From Massilibacteroides sp. (lineage in GTDB: Bacteria; Bacteroidota; Bacteroidia; Bacteroidales; Tannerellaceae), in the NCBI RefSeq assembly GCF_028705895.1, contig NZ_JAQWCQ010000008.1:1-64000 (forward strand): a DNA stretch of 64,000 nucleotides, in the 5' to 3' direction. Shown piece after piece: positions 46,304-54,813 of the stretch; position 1 is the stretch's first letter; each line of letters opens with the position of its first letter. The notes beneath the pieces are model-generated. The model did not search any database. It had not been told where the DNA came from and saw nothing but the letters and a program-made list of their open reading frames with translations. A program made the position numbers and the translations under genes.

Positions 46304-48880
46304 ATGATCAAAATAATCCGCAATATATCTATCCTGTTTCTTTTTGTCATATTCGGGACTTTGCTTTCTCATGCGCAGAATATTACTTCTGCATCAGGCA
46401 TTGTAAAAGATTCAATTTCAGGAGAACCGCTATCTTATGTTTCTGTAATTTTCGAGAATTCAACGATCGGAGCAATGACAGATGATGCGGGTAAATTCAC
46501 TCTTCAGAACAACAGTGGGTTTACCAAACTTGTGGTTAGTTCTTTAGGATACGACACCAAAAGGATTCCACTGAAACAAGGGAGTAAAAACGAAGGATTG
46601 GTCATTTTGTTGTCTTCTACATCGTTTCAGATTTCCGAAGTAGTAGTAAAGCCGAAGAGAGAGAAATACTCCCGAAAGGACAATCCGGCTGTTGAACTAA
46701 TTAAGAAAGTAATTGAGCGTAAAGACGAGAACAGAATCGAAGCAAAAGATCAATATCAGGTTGAAACATACGAAAAACTCAGTATTTCTTTTGACAATTT
46801 CAACCCTGATTTCGAAAAGAATGCCTTCATGAAGAAGCTGAAGTTTATCAAAAATTACTTAGATACTTCTGAATTCGACGGCAAACCGATTCTAACAGTA
46901 TCCATCAGAGAAACATTAGCAGATCAATATTATCGCAAACATCCGAAATCAAACAAGACATTTATAAAAGGAAAGAGACTCCAGGGAATAGACGAGACAA
47001 TCGATGAAGGAGGAATAACATCCAACCTTGAGGAGATATTTCAAAGCATTAACATATTTGATAACAACATCAATATATTATTGAATCGATTTGTAAGCCC
47101 GCTTTCTTCCACCTTAGCGGTAAGCTATTATCAATATTACATCATGGATACGCTTGATATCGGTGGAGACAAATGTGTTGACCTGGCCTTTGTTCCGGTC
47201 AACAGTCAGAGTTACGGCTTCACAGGAAGGCTATATATTACATTAGACGGCAACTATTCTTTAAAGAAATTCCTGCTTAATGTACCTCATAATATAAATC
47301 TTAATTTCGTTGACAGACTTCGCATTGAACAACAATTCAAGCAAATGCCCGACAGCACGTGGGTAGTTGACAGCGAGAATACATACATTAATTTCTATAT
47401 TGTAAAAGGATCTCAGCAATTCTATGCCCATCAGTTGAGAACCTATAATCAGTATCAATTCGATATACCGAAGGCCGATTCCATATTCAATCAGATGGGA
47501 CCTATACATATTGAGAAGATGGCAGATGCACGTCCGGATACATTCTGGATAAACAAGAGGCATGTACCTTTAAAAGAAAAGGAAAGCGCATTAGACGATC
47601 TGTTGGCAGAACTACGAAAAATACCGGTATTTAATGTATTGATAAAAACTGCTGAGATATTAATCTCCGGCTATGTTCCAACAGGTAGGGATCGAAGCAC
47701 AAGTGATTTTGACTTTGGTCCTATGAATACGATATTAAGTTCCAATAAATTAGAAGGATTACGCGTTCGGGTTGGAGGTATGACAACCGCAAATCTTACC
47801 CCTCATTGGTTTGCCAGCGGTTATCTTGCTTATGGAATGAATGACCGGAAGTTTAAATACAACACCAAACTCACATACAGTTTTAATGAGAAGAAATATC
47901 ATGAAGGGGAGAATCCTGTAAATAATCTTTCATTGATACAGGAATATGATCTATATACTCCTGGGCAAGACTTCTTATTTACATCAAAAGATAACGTATT
48001 CGTAGCCTTAAAAGTCGGCGCTCCGATAACTAAAATGAACTATATCAGGAAGTCTGAACTCCAATACCAGAAAGAGTGGCTTAACGGGCTCACGTTAACA
48101 TCGTGGTATAAAAATCAAAATTCAGAAGCCGCCGGAACACTAAACTATATTCAACGGGATGAAAATGGTTCTTTGTTCCGTATTAACGACATAACAACAT
48201 CGGAGTTCGGGTTACAACTTCGATTTGCTCCGGGAGAGAAAGCTTATTCGGGACGTGCAGGAAAAGAATCAGTCTTTAACTTAGCAAAAGATGCACCGAT
48301 ATTCAGATTATCACACCAACTGGGAACTGATATATTAGGTGGTGAATACAAATTCAACAGAACAGAAGCAAGTGCTGAAAAGCGTATCTGGTTATCTTCT
48401 TTCGGACATATAGACACACAGATTAAGGCAGGGAAGATATGGGACAAAGTACCTTTCCCGCTACTTATTATGCCAAATACCAACCAGTCTATCACTATAC
48501 AGCCGGAAGCTTTTCATATGATGAATCCGATGGAATTTCTGACCGACCAATATGTATCGCTTAGCGCAACGTATTATCTCAAGGGGTGGATACTCAATCG
48601 TATTCCGGGAATAAACTGGCTCCGCCTGCGTGAAGTTGTTTCGTTCAATGGTGTCTATGGAAGTTTGTCGAACAAGAACAATCCGATGTATAGTAATAAT
48701 TTGTTCCTATTCCCTGACGGCTCGCAACCAATAGGAAAAACGCCTTACATGGAAGTCAGCTTTGGTTTAGAGAATATATTTAAGATATTACGTATCGATT
48801 ACTATAGAAGACTGAATTATTTGAATAATCCCGATATTAAAAAAGGAGGGATACGCATAGCATTACGCTTTTCCTTCTAA
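46304..48880 (+). CDS. DUF5686 outer membrane protein with carboxypeptidase-regulatory domain
   Basis: 858 residues: Sec signal (ISILFLFVIFGTLLSHAQ), a carboxypeptidase-regulatory-like beta-sandwich (about 28-110, ASGIVKDSISGEPLSYVSVIFE), a linker with PAVELIKKVIERKDENR, then a large beta-strand-rich region ending in GGIRIALRFSF, the terminal aromatic typical of outer-membrane barrels. This matches the DUF5686 family common in Bacteroidetes, function unknown; possibly an uptake or assembly component. The NhaC gene follows after 12 nt, so they are likely co-transcribed. Confidence 0.88.
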   Translation: MIKIIRNISILFLFVIFGTLLSHAQNITSASGIVKDSISGEPLSYVSVIFENSTIGAMTDDAGKFTLQNNSGFTKLVVSSLGYDTKRIPLKQGSKNEGLVILLSSTSFQISEVVVKPKREKYSRKDNPAVELIKKVIERKDENRIEAKDQYQVETYEKLSISFDNFNPDFEKNAFMKKLKFIKNYLDTSEFDGKPILTVSIRETLADQYYRKHPKSNKTFIKGKRLQGIDETIDEGGITSNLEEIFQSINIFDNNINILLNRFVSPLSSTLAVSYYQYYIMDTLDIGGDKCVDLAFVPVNSQSYGFTGRLYITLDGNYSLKKFLLNVPHNINLNFVDRLRIEQQFKQMPDSTWVVDSENTYINFYIVKGSQQFYAHQLRTYNQYQFDIPKADSIFNQMGPIHIEKMADARPDTFWINKRHVPLKEKESALDDLLAELRKIPVFNVLIKTAEILISGYVPTGRDRSTSDFDFGPMNTILSSNKLEGLRVRVGGMTTANLTPHWFASGYLAYGMNDRKFKYNTKLTYSFNEKKYHEGENPVNNLSLIQEYDLYTPGQDFLFTSKDNVFVALKVGAPITKMNYIRKSELQYQKEWLNGLTLTSWYKNQNSEAAGTLNYIQRDENGSLFRINDITTSEFGLQLRFAPGEKAYSGRAGKESVFNLAKDAPIFRLSHQLGTDILGGEYKFNRTEASAEKRIWLSSFGHIDTQIKAGKIWDKVPFPLLIMPNTNQSITIQPEAFHMMNPMEFLTDQYVSLSATYYLKGWILNRIPGINWLRLREVVSFNGVYGSLSNKNNPMYSNNLFLFPDGSQPIGKTPYMEVSFGLENIFKILRIDYYRRLNYLNNPDIKKGGIRIALRFSF

Positions 48881-48892
48881 TAAAAACAACGC

Positions 48893-50203
48893 ATGACCTC
48901 TTCTGATTTCAATCCCAACAGAGCTCCAAATCCTTGGGCACTTCTGCCATTAGGGATATTTCTTATATCCTACCTTGTCGTTTCCATAATCGCTGGAGAT
49001 TTTTATAAAATGCCGATATCCGTAGCTTTTGTCATTGCTTCAATTGTGGCTATCGGCATATCTAAAGGAGGCAAGATCGCAAACCGGATGGAGCAGTTTT
49101 GCCGCGGAGCCGGAGACAGCAATATTATGCTCATGGTTGTCATTTTCGTTTTAGCAGGTGCTTTTGCTGAAACAACAAAAGCAACAGGAGCCATAGATGC
49201 GGCTGTAAATCTGACATTATCCGTTATCCCCGGTAATCTTCTTGTAGCGGGTATTTTTATTGCGGGTTGTCTCATTTCTATTGCTATTGGCACATCCGTC
49301 GGAACAATCGTAGCTTTATCTCCTGTCATTGTCGGCATAGCTACAAAAACGGGTATTCCTACAGAAATGATGTTAGCATCTGTTGTTGGCGGAGCTATGT
49401 TTGGAGACAATTTATCATTTATTTCAGATACAACTATAATTGTTACCCGTACGCAAGGTTGTGACATGTCCGATAAATTTAAACTAAACATCAGAATTGT
49501 TGCCCCCATAGCTATTCTTACGTTATTATTATACATTTTTTTGGGGAATGAAGTAAGAGAAGCCTACCAACCCGAAGTAGTTGAATGGGTTAATGTAATA
49601 CCTTATCTTATAGTACTTGTTATTGCCGTATTAGGCGTAAACGTAACCTTCGTCTTGGTTATTGGTATTATTCTTTCAGGAATTACAGGATTAATAACCG
49701 GACATATAGGTTTATGGGATTGGACTATTTCTATGGGAAAAGGAATCACAGGCATGGGAGAATTGATCATTGTTACGATTTTGGCTGGAGGAATGCTGGA
49801 AATGATTCGGTTTAACGGAGGAATAGATTGGCTAATATTAAAACTCACATCCCATATACACGGACGAAAAGGAGCTGAAACAAGCATGGCTGCATTTACA
49901 GCATTTGCAAATTTCTGTACAGCGAATAATACAATTGCATTAATTATTGCCGGACCGATAGCAAAGAACATTGCTACGAAATTTGATGTAGATCCTCGTC
50001 GGAGTGCAAGTCTGATAGACATTTTTTCCTGTGCAGTACAAGGGTTCATCCCTTATGGCGCACAACTTCTTATTGCCTCCGGTTTAGGAGAAGTATCCCC
50101 CTTAGAGATTATGCCCTACCTCTATTATCCTTACCTTTTAGGTGTCGGAGGAGCTTTTGCTATTTTGTTGGGATTTCCTAAAACCTCTAAAGCAACTATA
50201 TAA
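48893..50203 (+). CDS. nhaC: NhaC-family Na+/H+ antiporter
   Basis: 436 residues with about 11 predicted TM helices. The family motif GAMFGDNLSFISDTTI is at about 164-179, and FIPYGAQLLIASGL in the last third is the mirrored half-site. EMIRFNGGIDWL and FCTANNTIALIIAGPIAK belong to the same fold. It exchanges Na+ for H+ (or, in relatives, organic acids for H+), so a transported carboxylate is an alternative. It is paired with the DUF5686 gene. Confidence 0.9.
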   Translation: MTSSDFNPNRAPNPWALLPLGIFLISYLVVSIIAGDFYKMPISVAFVIASIVAIGISKGGKIANRMEQFCRGAGDSNIMLMVVIFVLAGAFAETTKATGAIDAAVNLTLSVIPGNLLVAGIFIAGCLISIAIGTSVGTIVALSPVIVGIATKTGIPTEMMLASVVGGAMFGDNLSFISDTTIIVTRTQGCDMSDKFKLNIRIVAPIAILTLLLYIFLGNEVREAYQPEVVEWVNVIPYLIVLVIAVLGVNVTFVLVIGIILSGITGLITGHIGLWDWTISMGKGITGMGELIIVTILAGGMLEMIRFNGGIDWLILKLTSHIHGRKGAETSMAAFTAFANFCTANNTIALIIAGPIAKNIATKFDVDPRRSASLIDIFSCAVQGFIPYGAQLLIASGLGEVSPLEIMPYLYYPYLLGVGGAFAILLGFPKTSKATI

Positions 50204-50291
50204 AAAGGTTGATTCTCTTTAATATTGTCAAAAAAGCGTTAATCTTCCTCATTATTACTATCAAAAACCATTCTTCCTGTCTGTTTTCATC

Positions 50292-50299
50292 TATTTTTG
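50292..50299 (+). promoter_or_regulatory. -7 promoter box of the small secreted protein gene
   Basis: TATTTTTG fits TAnnTTTG, 20 nt upstream of the ATG at 50320. Confidence 0.45.
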
Positions 50300-50319
50300 A
50301 AGAATAAACATAGAATTCA

Positions 50320-50916
50320 ATGATTATTCGCAAACTACTTCTTCTCGTATCCTGTTTTCTTTTGGCTGCAAATATAAGTGCGCAGTTATCAAAAGAAGAC
50401 TCTCTATGGATTGAAGGAGTAAAGTCGGGCAAAATAAAAATAGAGTTAAACCCCGAAACAAAACGAGCCATTGAAGAAGGACGCCTAATCAGGTCTGACA
50501 AGCCCAATACCCAACTACTTGAATCATCCTCCGAGTTACCTATTTTAAAAGAATTTACAGGAATTCAACCAGAGGAAGAAGATACAGAAATAATAGACCT
50601 CTCTTCCCTCCCTCCCGGTGTGTTCATGTTATATGATATACCGGACAGTACGCAATTAAAAAGTTTGGTTTATGTGTCGAAAAATAGAGATTACATAAGC
50701 ATGAAAAGAATATCAATCGGAAGCAAAGGATTTTATGTTACCGCGCATACAGGAGATTTAAGTCCGGAAATCAAAGACGGGCAATCTCGCGGAGGAGCAT
50801 TAGCCGGTATCGGATACGCATTTTCGATGGAGGATATTCTACGTTATATATTCTGGCCCAGCGAACGGGCAAAGAAAAGAAACAGAAAATACGCTACCGC
50901 CTGGAAGACATATTAA
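50320..50916 (+). CDS. Secreted protein, possibly DUF4858
   Basis: 198 residues with a Sec signal MIIRKLLLLVSCFLLAANISAQ. The mature start SKEDSLWIEGVKSGKIKIELNPETKRAIEEGRLI fits a Bacteroidales family I recall as DUF4858, but I could not check it. The middle is Glu/Leu-rich (about 68-88) and the C-terminus (KRNRKYATAWKTY) is basic. No known function. It has its own promoter and is followed by the DUF5063 operon. Confidence 0.55.
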   Translation: MIIRKLLLLVSCFLLAANISAQLSKEDSLWIEGVKSGKIKIELNPETKRAIEEGRLIRSDKPNTQLLESSSELPILKEFTGIQPEEEDTEIIDLSSLPPGVFMLYDIPDSTQLKSLVYVSKNRDYISMKRISIGSKGFYVTAHTGDLSPEIKDGQSRGGALAGIGYAFSMEDILRYIFWPSERAKKRNRKYATAWKTY

Positions 50917-50969
50917 TCTGTTTATCGGGAAGTAATCACGAACATCCTTTCTGTAAGTCGCAAGATATT

Positions 50970-50993
50970 ACTACTTTTGTCAACAAAAATAGT
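50970..50993. promoter_or_regulatory. Palindrome over the -7 box of the DUF5063 operon
   Basis: ACTACTTTTGT (50970-50980) and ACAAAAATAGT (50983-50993) form an 11-bp inverted repeat with one mismatch and a 2-nt centre. It contains the -7 box TACTTTTG (50972-50979). A protein bound here would block initiation. Confidence 0.45.
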
Positions 50994-51008
50994 CAAAGAC
51001 AATAGTGT

Positions 51009-51557
51009 ATGAATGAACATAGTCCGATATATGAACGCAACACGCTGGAATTTGTCACAGTAGCTTTGGAATTTTGTTCATTTATCGAAAACACAAAAGA
51101 GGTAAGTTTATTTGATTTTGTTGATAAAGCAACTAAATTATTGCCTTTATTATATCTCAAGGCTGCTTTACTTCCGGAGATTGAAAGCGATGATGATATA
51201 GAATTAGAATTGACGGTAACAGAAGACATGTATGAATCTGTAAGAGAGCGCATAGCAGACTTGTTAGGCGAATATGATGCATACTTGGATACCTTTCATC
51301 CGGACATGCAATACAGTGATGCTCCTATTGCCGCATTTATTTCAGAAAACCTGGCAGACGTATATCAGGATACTGGCAATTTTGTATCTCTTTTCAGACA
51401 AGGGAACGAAGATATTATGCAGGAAGCGATGGCCGTTTGCCGTACAAATTTCATTGAGTTCTGGGGACAACCGCTTTTGAATGCCTTAAAAGCTATGCAT
51501 TCATTAAGATACAATGCGTCTTTAGAACCGGACACAAACGAAGAGGAGCAAGAATAA
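51009..51557 (+). CDS. DUF5063-family protein
   Basis: 182 residues, helical and acidic, soluble (no signal, no TM). NTLEFVTVALEFCSFIENTKEV and ADVYQDTGNFVSLFRQGNEDIMQEAMAVCRTNFIEFWGQPLLNALKAMHSLRYN are typical of the DUF5063 family; function unknown. The stop overlaps the start of the exonuclease gene by one base (TAATG), which suggests translational coupling with an RNA-processing enzyme and an RNA methyltransferase. Confidence 0.8.
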   Translation: MNEHSPIYERNTLEFVTVALEFCSFIENTKEVSLFDFVDKATKLLPLLYLKAALLPEIESDDDIELELTVTEDMYESVRERIADLLGEYDAYLDTFHPDMQYSDAPIAAFISENLADVYQDTGNFVSLFRQGNEDIMQEAMAVCRTNFIEFWGQPLLNALKAMHSLRYNASLEPDTNEEEQE

Positions 51558-52132
51558 TGCAGTATATGCAAACAATAACTAAGGATCAGATAGCCCAACT
51601 ACCTGTCGAAGAATATACAAAAAGAATTATCGTAGTTGATACTCAGGAAGATCTTAGTAAAGCAGTAACTTATTTACGTAATTTTGAAAAGGTAGGTTTT
51701 GATACCGAAACACGGCCGAGTTTTAAAAAAGGACAGACTTACAAAGTGGCGCTGATGCAATTGGCGATAGATGATGTATGCTTTCTTATCCGGCTGAATA
51801 AAGTAGGCATCCCGACAGAATTAAAAGACTTTCTGATCGATGATAAAACGCTTAAAATAGGTCTCTCTCTACGAGATGATTTTGGAGCTATGCGAAAACG
51901 AACCAATATAGAACCGGCTAATTTTATCGACCTTCAGGAGATGGTAGGTAAATACGGTATAAAAGAAGCAAGCTTACAGAAGATCTACGCGATTTTATTT
52001 AACAAGAAAATCTCCAAAGGACAACGGCTCACGAATTGGGAAGCAGATCATCTTACAGAATCTCAACAAAAATATGCAGCGTTGGATGCATCAGCTTGTT
52101 TGAAGATATACAATACTTTGATAAAAGAATAA
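51557..52132 (+). CDS. 3'-5' exonuclease domain protein, RNase D-like
   Basis: 191 residues of a single DnaQ/DEDDy fold: GFDTETRPSF holds motif I (DxE), GLSLRDDFGAMRKR carries motif II and YAALDASACLKIYNTL motif III with Tyr and Asp. It lacks the HRDC domain of full RNase D, so it is a stand-alone 3'-5' exonuclease domain that may trim RNA. Alternative start at 51566. It overlaps the DUF5063 gene and is directly followed by the methyltransferase gene. Confidence 0.88.
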   Translation: MQYMQTITKDQIAQLPVEEYTKRIIVVDTQEDLSKAVTYLRNFEKVGFDTETRPSFKKGQTYKVALMQLAIDDVCFLIRLNKVGIPTELKDFLIDDKTLKIGLSLRDDFGAMRKRTNIEPANFIDLQEMVGKYGIKEASLQKIYAILFNKKISKGQRLTNWEADHLTESQQKYAALDASACLKIYNTLIKE

Positions 52133-53314
52133 ATGAACAATTGTAGAGTATTACTTAAACCGAAGAAAGAGGAATCGTTACGCAGATTTCACCCCTGGGT
52201 TTTTTCAGGTGCAATAAATAAAATTGCAGGAAATCCGGAAGAAGGCGAATTAGTAGATGTATATAGTGCCGCAGGAGATTTTCTGGCTGTAGGGCATTAT
52301 CAAATTGGAAGTATAGCAGTCAGAGTACTTTCTTTCACACCAATAGAAATTGATGCATCATTCTGGCAAGAGAGAATTCGCGTAGCTTACCAACTAAGGC
52401 GCTCACTAAAGCTTGCCGGCGTAGAAAACAACAATACTTATCGATTGATTCACGGAGAAGGAGACAGTCTGCCGGGACTCATAATAGATGTATATGCCAA
52501 CACAGCAGTTATCCAGGCGCACTCGGTCGGCATGCACCTTGCCCGTAAACAGATCGCGGATGCGCTACATGCAGAAATTATAGAGATCAACAATATTTAT
52601 TACAAATCGGATGCTACCCTCCCATTCAAAGCTAATTTAGAAAATGAAGACGGCTACTTGTATGATGGTAAAGAGATTGAAACGGCGATAGAGAACGGAC
52701 TGCTGTTTCATGTGGACTGGGTAAAAGGACAGAAGACAGGCTTCTTTGTTGACCAACGCGAGAATCGTTCATTGCTTGAATTTTACTCTACCGGTCGGTC
52801 GGTTTTAAACATGTTCTGTTATACCGGAGGATTCTCATTTTACGCCATGCGTGGTGGAGCAAATTTAGTTCATTCGGTGGATAGTTCCGCAAAAGCAATC
52901 TCTTTGACAAAACAAAACGTGGAGTTAAACTTTCCGGGAGACGAACGACACGAAGCTTTTGCAGACGACGCGTTCAAATACTTAGACAAAATGGGAGATA
53001 ATTATGATTTGATCATTCTTGACCCTCCGGCTTTTGCCAAGCATAAAAACGTATTGCGCAATGCATTACAAGGATACCGCAAATTAAATGCCATAGCTTT
53101 TGAGAAGATCAAGCCGGGAGGAATCCTGTTTACCTTTTCTTGCTCGCAGGTAGTAAGCAAAGAAAATTTCAGATTAGCAGTCTTTAGTGCTGCCGCCCAA
53201 TCCGGTCGCAACGTGCGTATCCTTCATCAACTAACACAGCCGGCCGATCATCCGGTAAATATCTATCATCCGGAAGGTGAATACCTGAAAGGTCTCGTTC
53301 TGTTTGTTGAATAA
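52133..53314 (+). CDS. rlmI: RlmI-like 23S rRNA (cytosine-C5) methyltransferase
   Basis: 393 residues, class I SAM methyltransferase with an N-terminal PUA domain (about 1-75, FHPWVFSGAINKIAG). VKGQKTGFFVDQRENR, the SAM motif VLNMFCYTGGFSFYAMRGG (about 224-242), SVDSSAKAI, LDPPAFAKHKN and the late FSCSQVVSKENF with its Cys agree with the YccW/RlmI family, which methylates C1962 of 23S rRNA. Starts at the base after the stop of the exonuclease gene. Confidence 0.9.
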   Translation: MNNCRVLLKPKKEESLRRFHPWVFSGAINKIAGNPEEGELVDVYSAAGDFLAVGHYQIGSIAVRVLSFTPIEIDASFWQERIRVAYQLRRSLKLAGVENNNTYRLIHGEGDSLPGLIIDVYANTAVIQAHSVGMHLARKQIADALHAEIIEINNIYYKSDATLPFKANLENEDGYLYDGKEIETAIENGLLFHVDWVKGQKTGFFVDQRENRSLLEFYSTGRSVLNMFCYTGGFSFYAMRGGANLVHSVDSSAKAISLTKQNVELNFPGDERHEAFADDAFKYLDKMGDNYDLIILDPPAFAKHKNVLRNALQGYRKLNAIAFEKIKPGGILFTFSCSQVVSKENFRLAVFSAAAQSGRNVRILHQLTQPADHPVNIYHPEGEYLKGLVLFVE

Positions 53315-53400
53315 TATACGGAAAGAAAGTTTAACTAATTTAGTACAGATAACAGCCTCTTTTATTTACGGAAAAATTTCTTTATTACATGATAGGATTG

Positions 53401-53408
53401 TACCTTTG
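53401..53408 (+). promoter_or_regulatory. -7 promoter box of mdh
   Basis: TACCTTTG, full TAnnTTTG match, about 55 nt upstream of the mdh ATG. Confidence 0.6.
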
Positions 53409-53463
53409 TCATGATTAATTATGGAAGTATTATTAGTCAGTAACATATAAAAATTGAATTATT

Positions 53464-54405
53464 ATGTCTAAAGTAACAGTTGTTGGCGCCGGTAACGTAG
53501 GTGCAACATGTGCAAATGTTCTTGCATTTAATGAAGTAGCAGATGAAGTTATCATGCTTGATGTGAAAGAAGGCGTATCCGAAGGTAAAGCAATGGATAT
53601 GATGCAAACTGCTCAATTGTTAGGTTTTGATTCTACATTGGTAGGTTGCACAAACGACTATGCAAAAACAGCAAATTCTGATGTTGTTGTTATCACTTCA
53701 GGTATTCCTCGTAAACCGGGAATGACTCGTGAAGAATTGATCGGTGTTAATGCAGGCATCGTAAAGACAGTAGCAGAAAATGCGTTGAAATATTCTCCAA
53801 ATGCTATCCTTGTGGTTATTTCTAACCCAATGGACACAATGACTTACTTAGCACTTAAATCTTTAGGTTTGCCTAAAAACCGTATCATCGGTATGGGTGG
53901 TGCTTTGGATAGTTCACGTTTCAAATACTATCTGTCACAGGCATTAGGTTGCAATGCTAACGAAGTAGAAGGTCTTGTTATCGGTGGTCATGGAGACACA
54001 ACAATGATTCCTTTGACCCGTTTAGCGACATACAAAGGAACTCCTGTTTCTACATTGTTAAGTGCAGAAAAATTAGAAGAAGTAGTTAAAGCAACTATGG
54101 TTGGTGGCGCTACTCTTACAGGCCTGTTAGGAACTTCTGCCTGGTATGCGCCAGGTGCAGCAGGAGCATACGTTGTTGAATCAATCATTCACAACCAAAA
54201 GAAACTTGTTCCTTGTTCAGTTGCTTTAGAAGGTGAATATGGCCAATCAGACATCTGTATCGGCGTTCCTGTAATCTTAGGTAAAAACGGTGTTGAAAGC
54301 ATCGTAGATCTTAACCTGAATGCAGACGAAAAAGCATTATTCACTAAGAGTGCAGAAGCTGTTCGCAAGACAAATGATGTATTGAAAGAAATCAACGTTC
54401 TTTAA
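53464..54405 (+). CDS. mdh: Malate dehydrogenase
   Basis: Interconverts malate and oxaloacetate with NAD(H). 313 residues, LDH-like MDH type 3. NAD motif VVGAGNVGATCANV (5-18), the catalytic-loop segment GIPRKPGMTREELIGVN with the arginines that bind the dicarboxylate, and the catalytic His in VIGGHGDTTMIPLT. The monocistronic unit has its own -7 box and a strong terminator. In fermenting Bacteroidales it runs towards malate for fumarate and succinate. Confidence 0.97.
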   Translation: MSKVTVVGAGNVGATCANVLAFNEVADEVIMLDVKEGVSEGKAMDMMQTAQLLGFDSTLVGCTNDYAKTANSDVVVITSGIPRKPGMTREELIGVNAGIVKTVAENALKYSPNAILVVISNPMDTMTYLALKSLGLPKNRIIGMGGALDSSRFKYYLSQALGCNANEVEGLVIGGHGDTTMIPLTRLATYKGTPVSTLLSAEKLEEVVKATMVGGATLTGLLGTSAWYAPGAAGAYVVESIIHNQKKLVPCSVALEGEYGQSDICIGVPVILGKNGVESIVDLNLNADEKALFTKSAEAVRKTNDVLKEINVL

Positions 54406-54460
54406 ATCATTACAGAAATAAAACAGTAGTCATTATTTTTTGACGTACTGGATATTTTTA

Positions 54461-54516
54461 AAATTCCTCCTTTGTTTTTTACTGTGGTAAAAGAAAAACA
54501 AGGGAGGATTTTTTTT
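54461..54516 (+). terminator. Terminator after mdh
   Basis: A long stem (about 19 bp: AAATTCCTCCTTTGTTTTT against AAAAACAAGGGAGGATTTT) with one mismatch and a G-T pair, then TTTTTT. Confidence 0.88.
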
Positions 54517-54611
54517 CATAAACTACCCGTTGAAGGAAACAAATATGCGCAAATCCAACCCTTCAAAACCGCATTTTTTATTCGTTGAAAATCAATGAAT
54601 AAATCACCTCG

Positions 54612-54676
54612 AAAAATATAAAGGATATAATTGGAAAAATAAAGGATATTTTTCCAATTATATCCTTTATATTTTT
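54612..54676. repeat. 30-bp perfect hairpin, copy 2
   Basis: Left arm 54612-54641, loop AAGGA 54642-54646, right arm 54647-54676. It is the same hairpin as at 26159-26221 but AATTGC/GCAATT is now AATTGG/CCAATT: one base pair flips from C-G to G-C with both arms changed together. The flank GTTGAAAATCAA-GAATAAA-CACC is shared with copy 1. It lies between the mdh terminator and the promoter of the menaquinone operon. Confidence 0.8.
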
Positions 54677-54773
54677 TCATCAAATACTATGTCTTTACGG
54701 AGGCAGAATTAGAAGCTGGGAAGAGTACTTCAGCTTCGGTCGATCTCTATAATTAATACAGGATAATATTTGT

Positions 54774-54781
54774 ACATTTGT
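54774..54781 (+). promoter_or_regulatory. -7 promoter box of the menaquinone operon
   Basis: TACATTTG fits TAnnTTTG, 32 nt upstream of the first ATG. Confidence 0.55.
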
Positions 54782-54813
54782 AGGATTCTTGTAGGTACTA
54801 AAAAGAGATTCGT

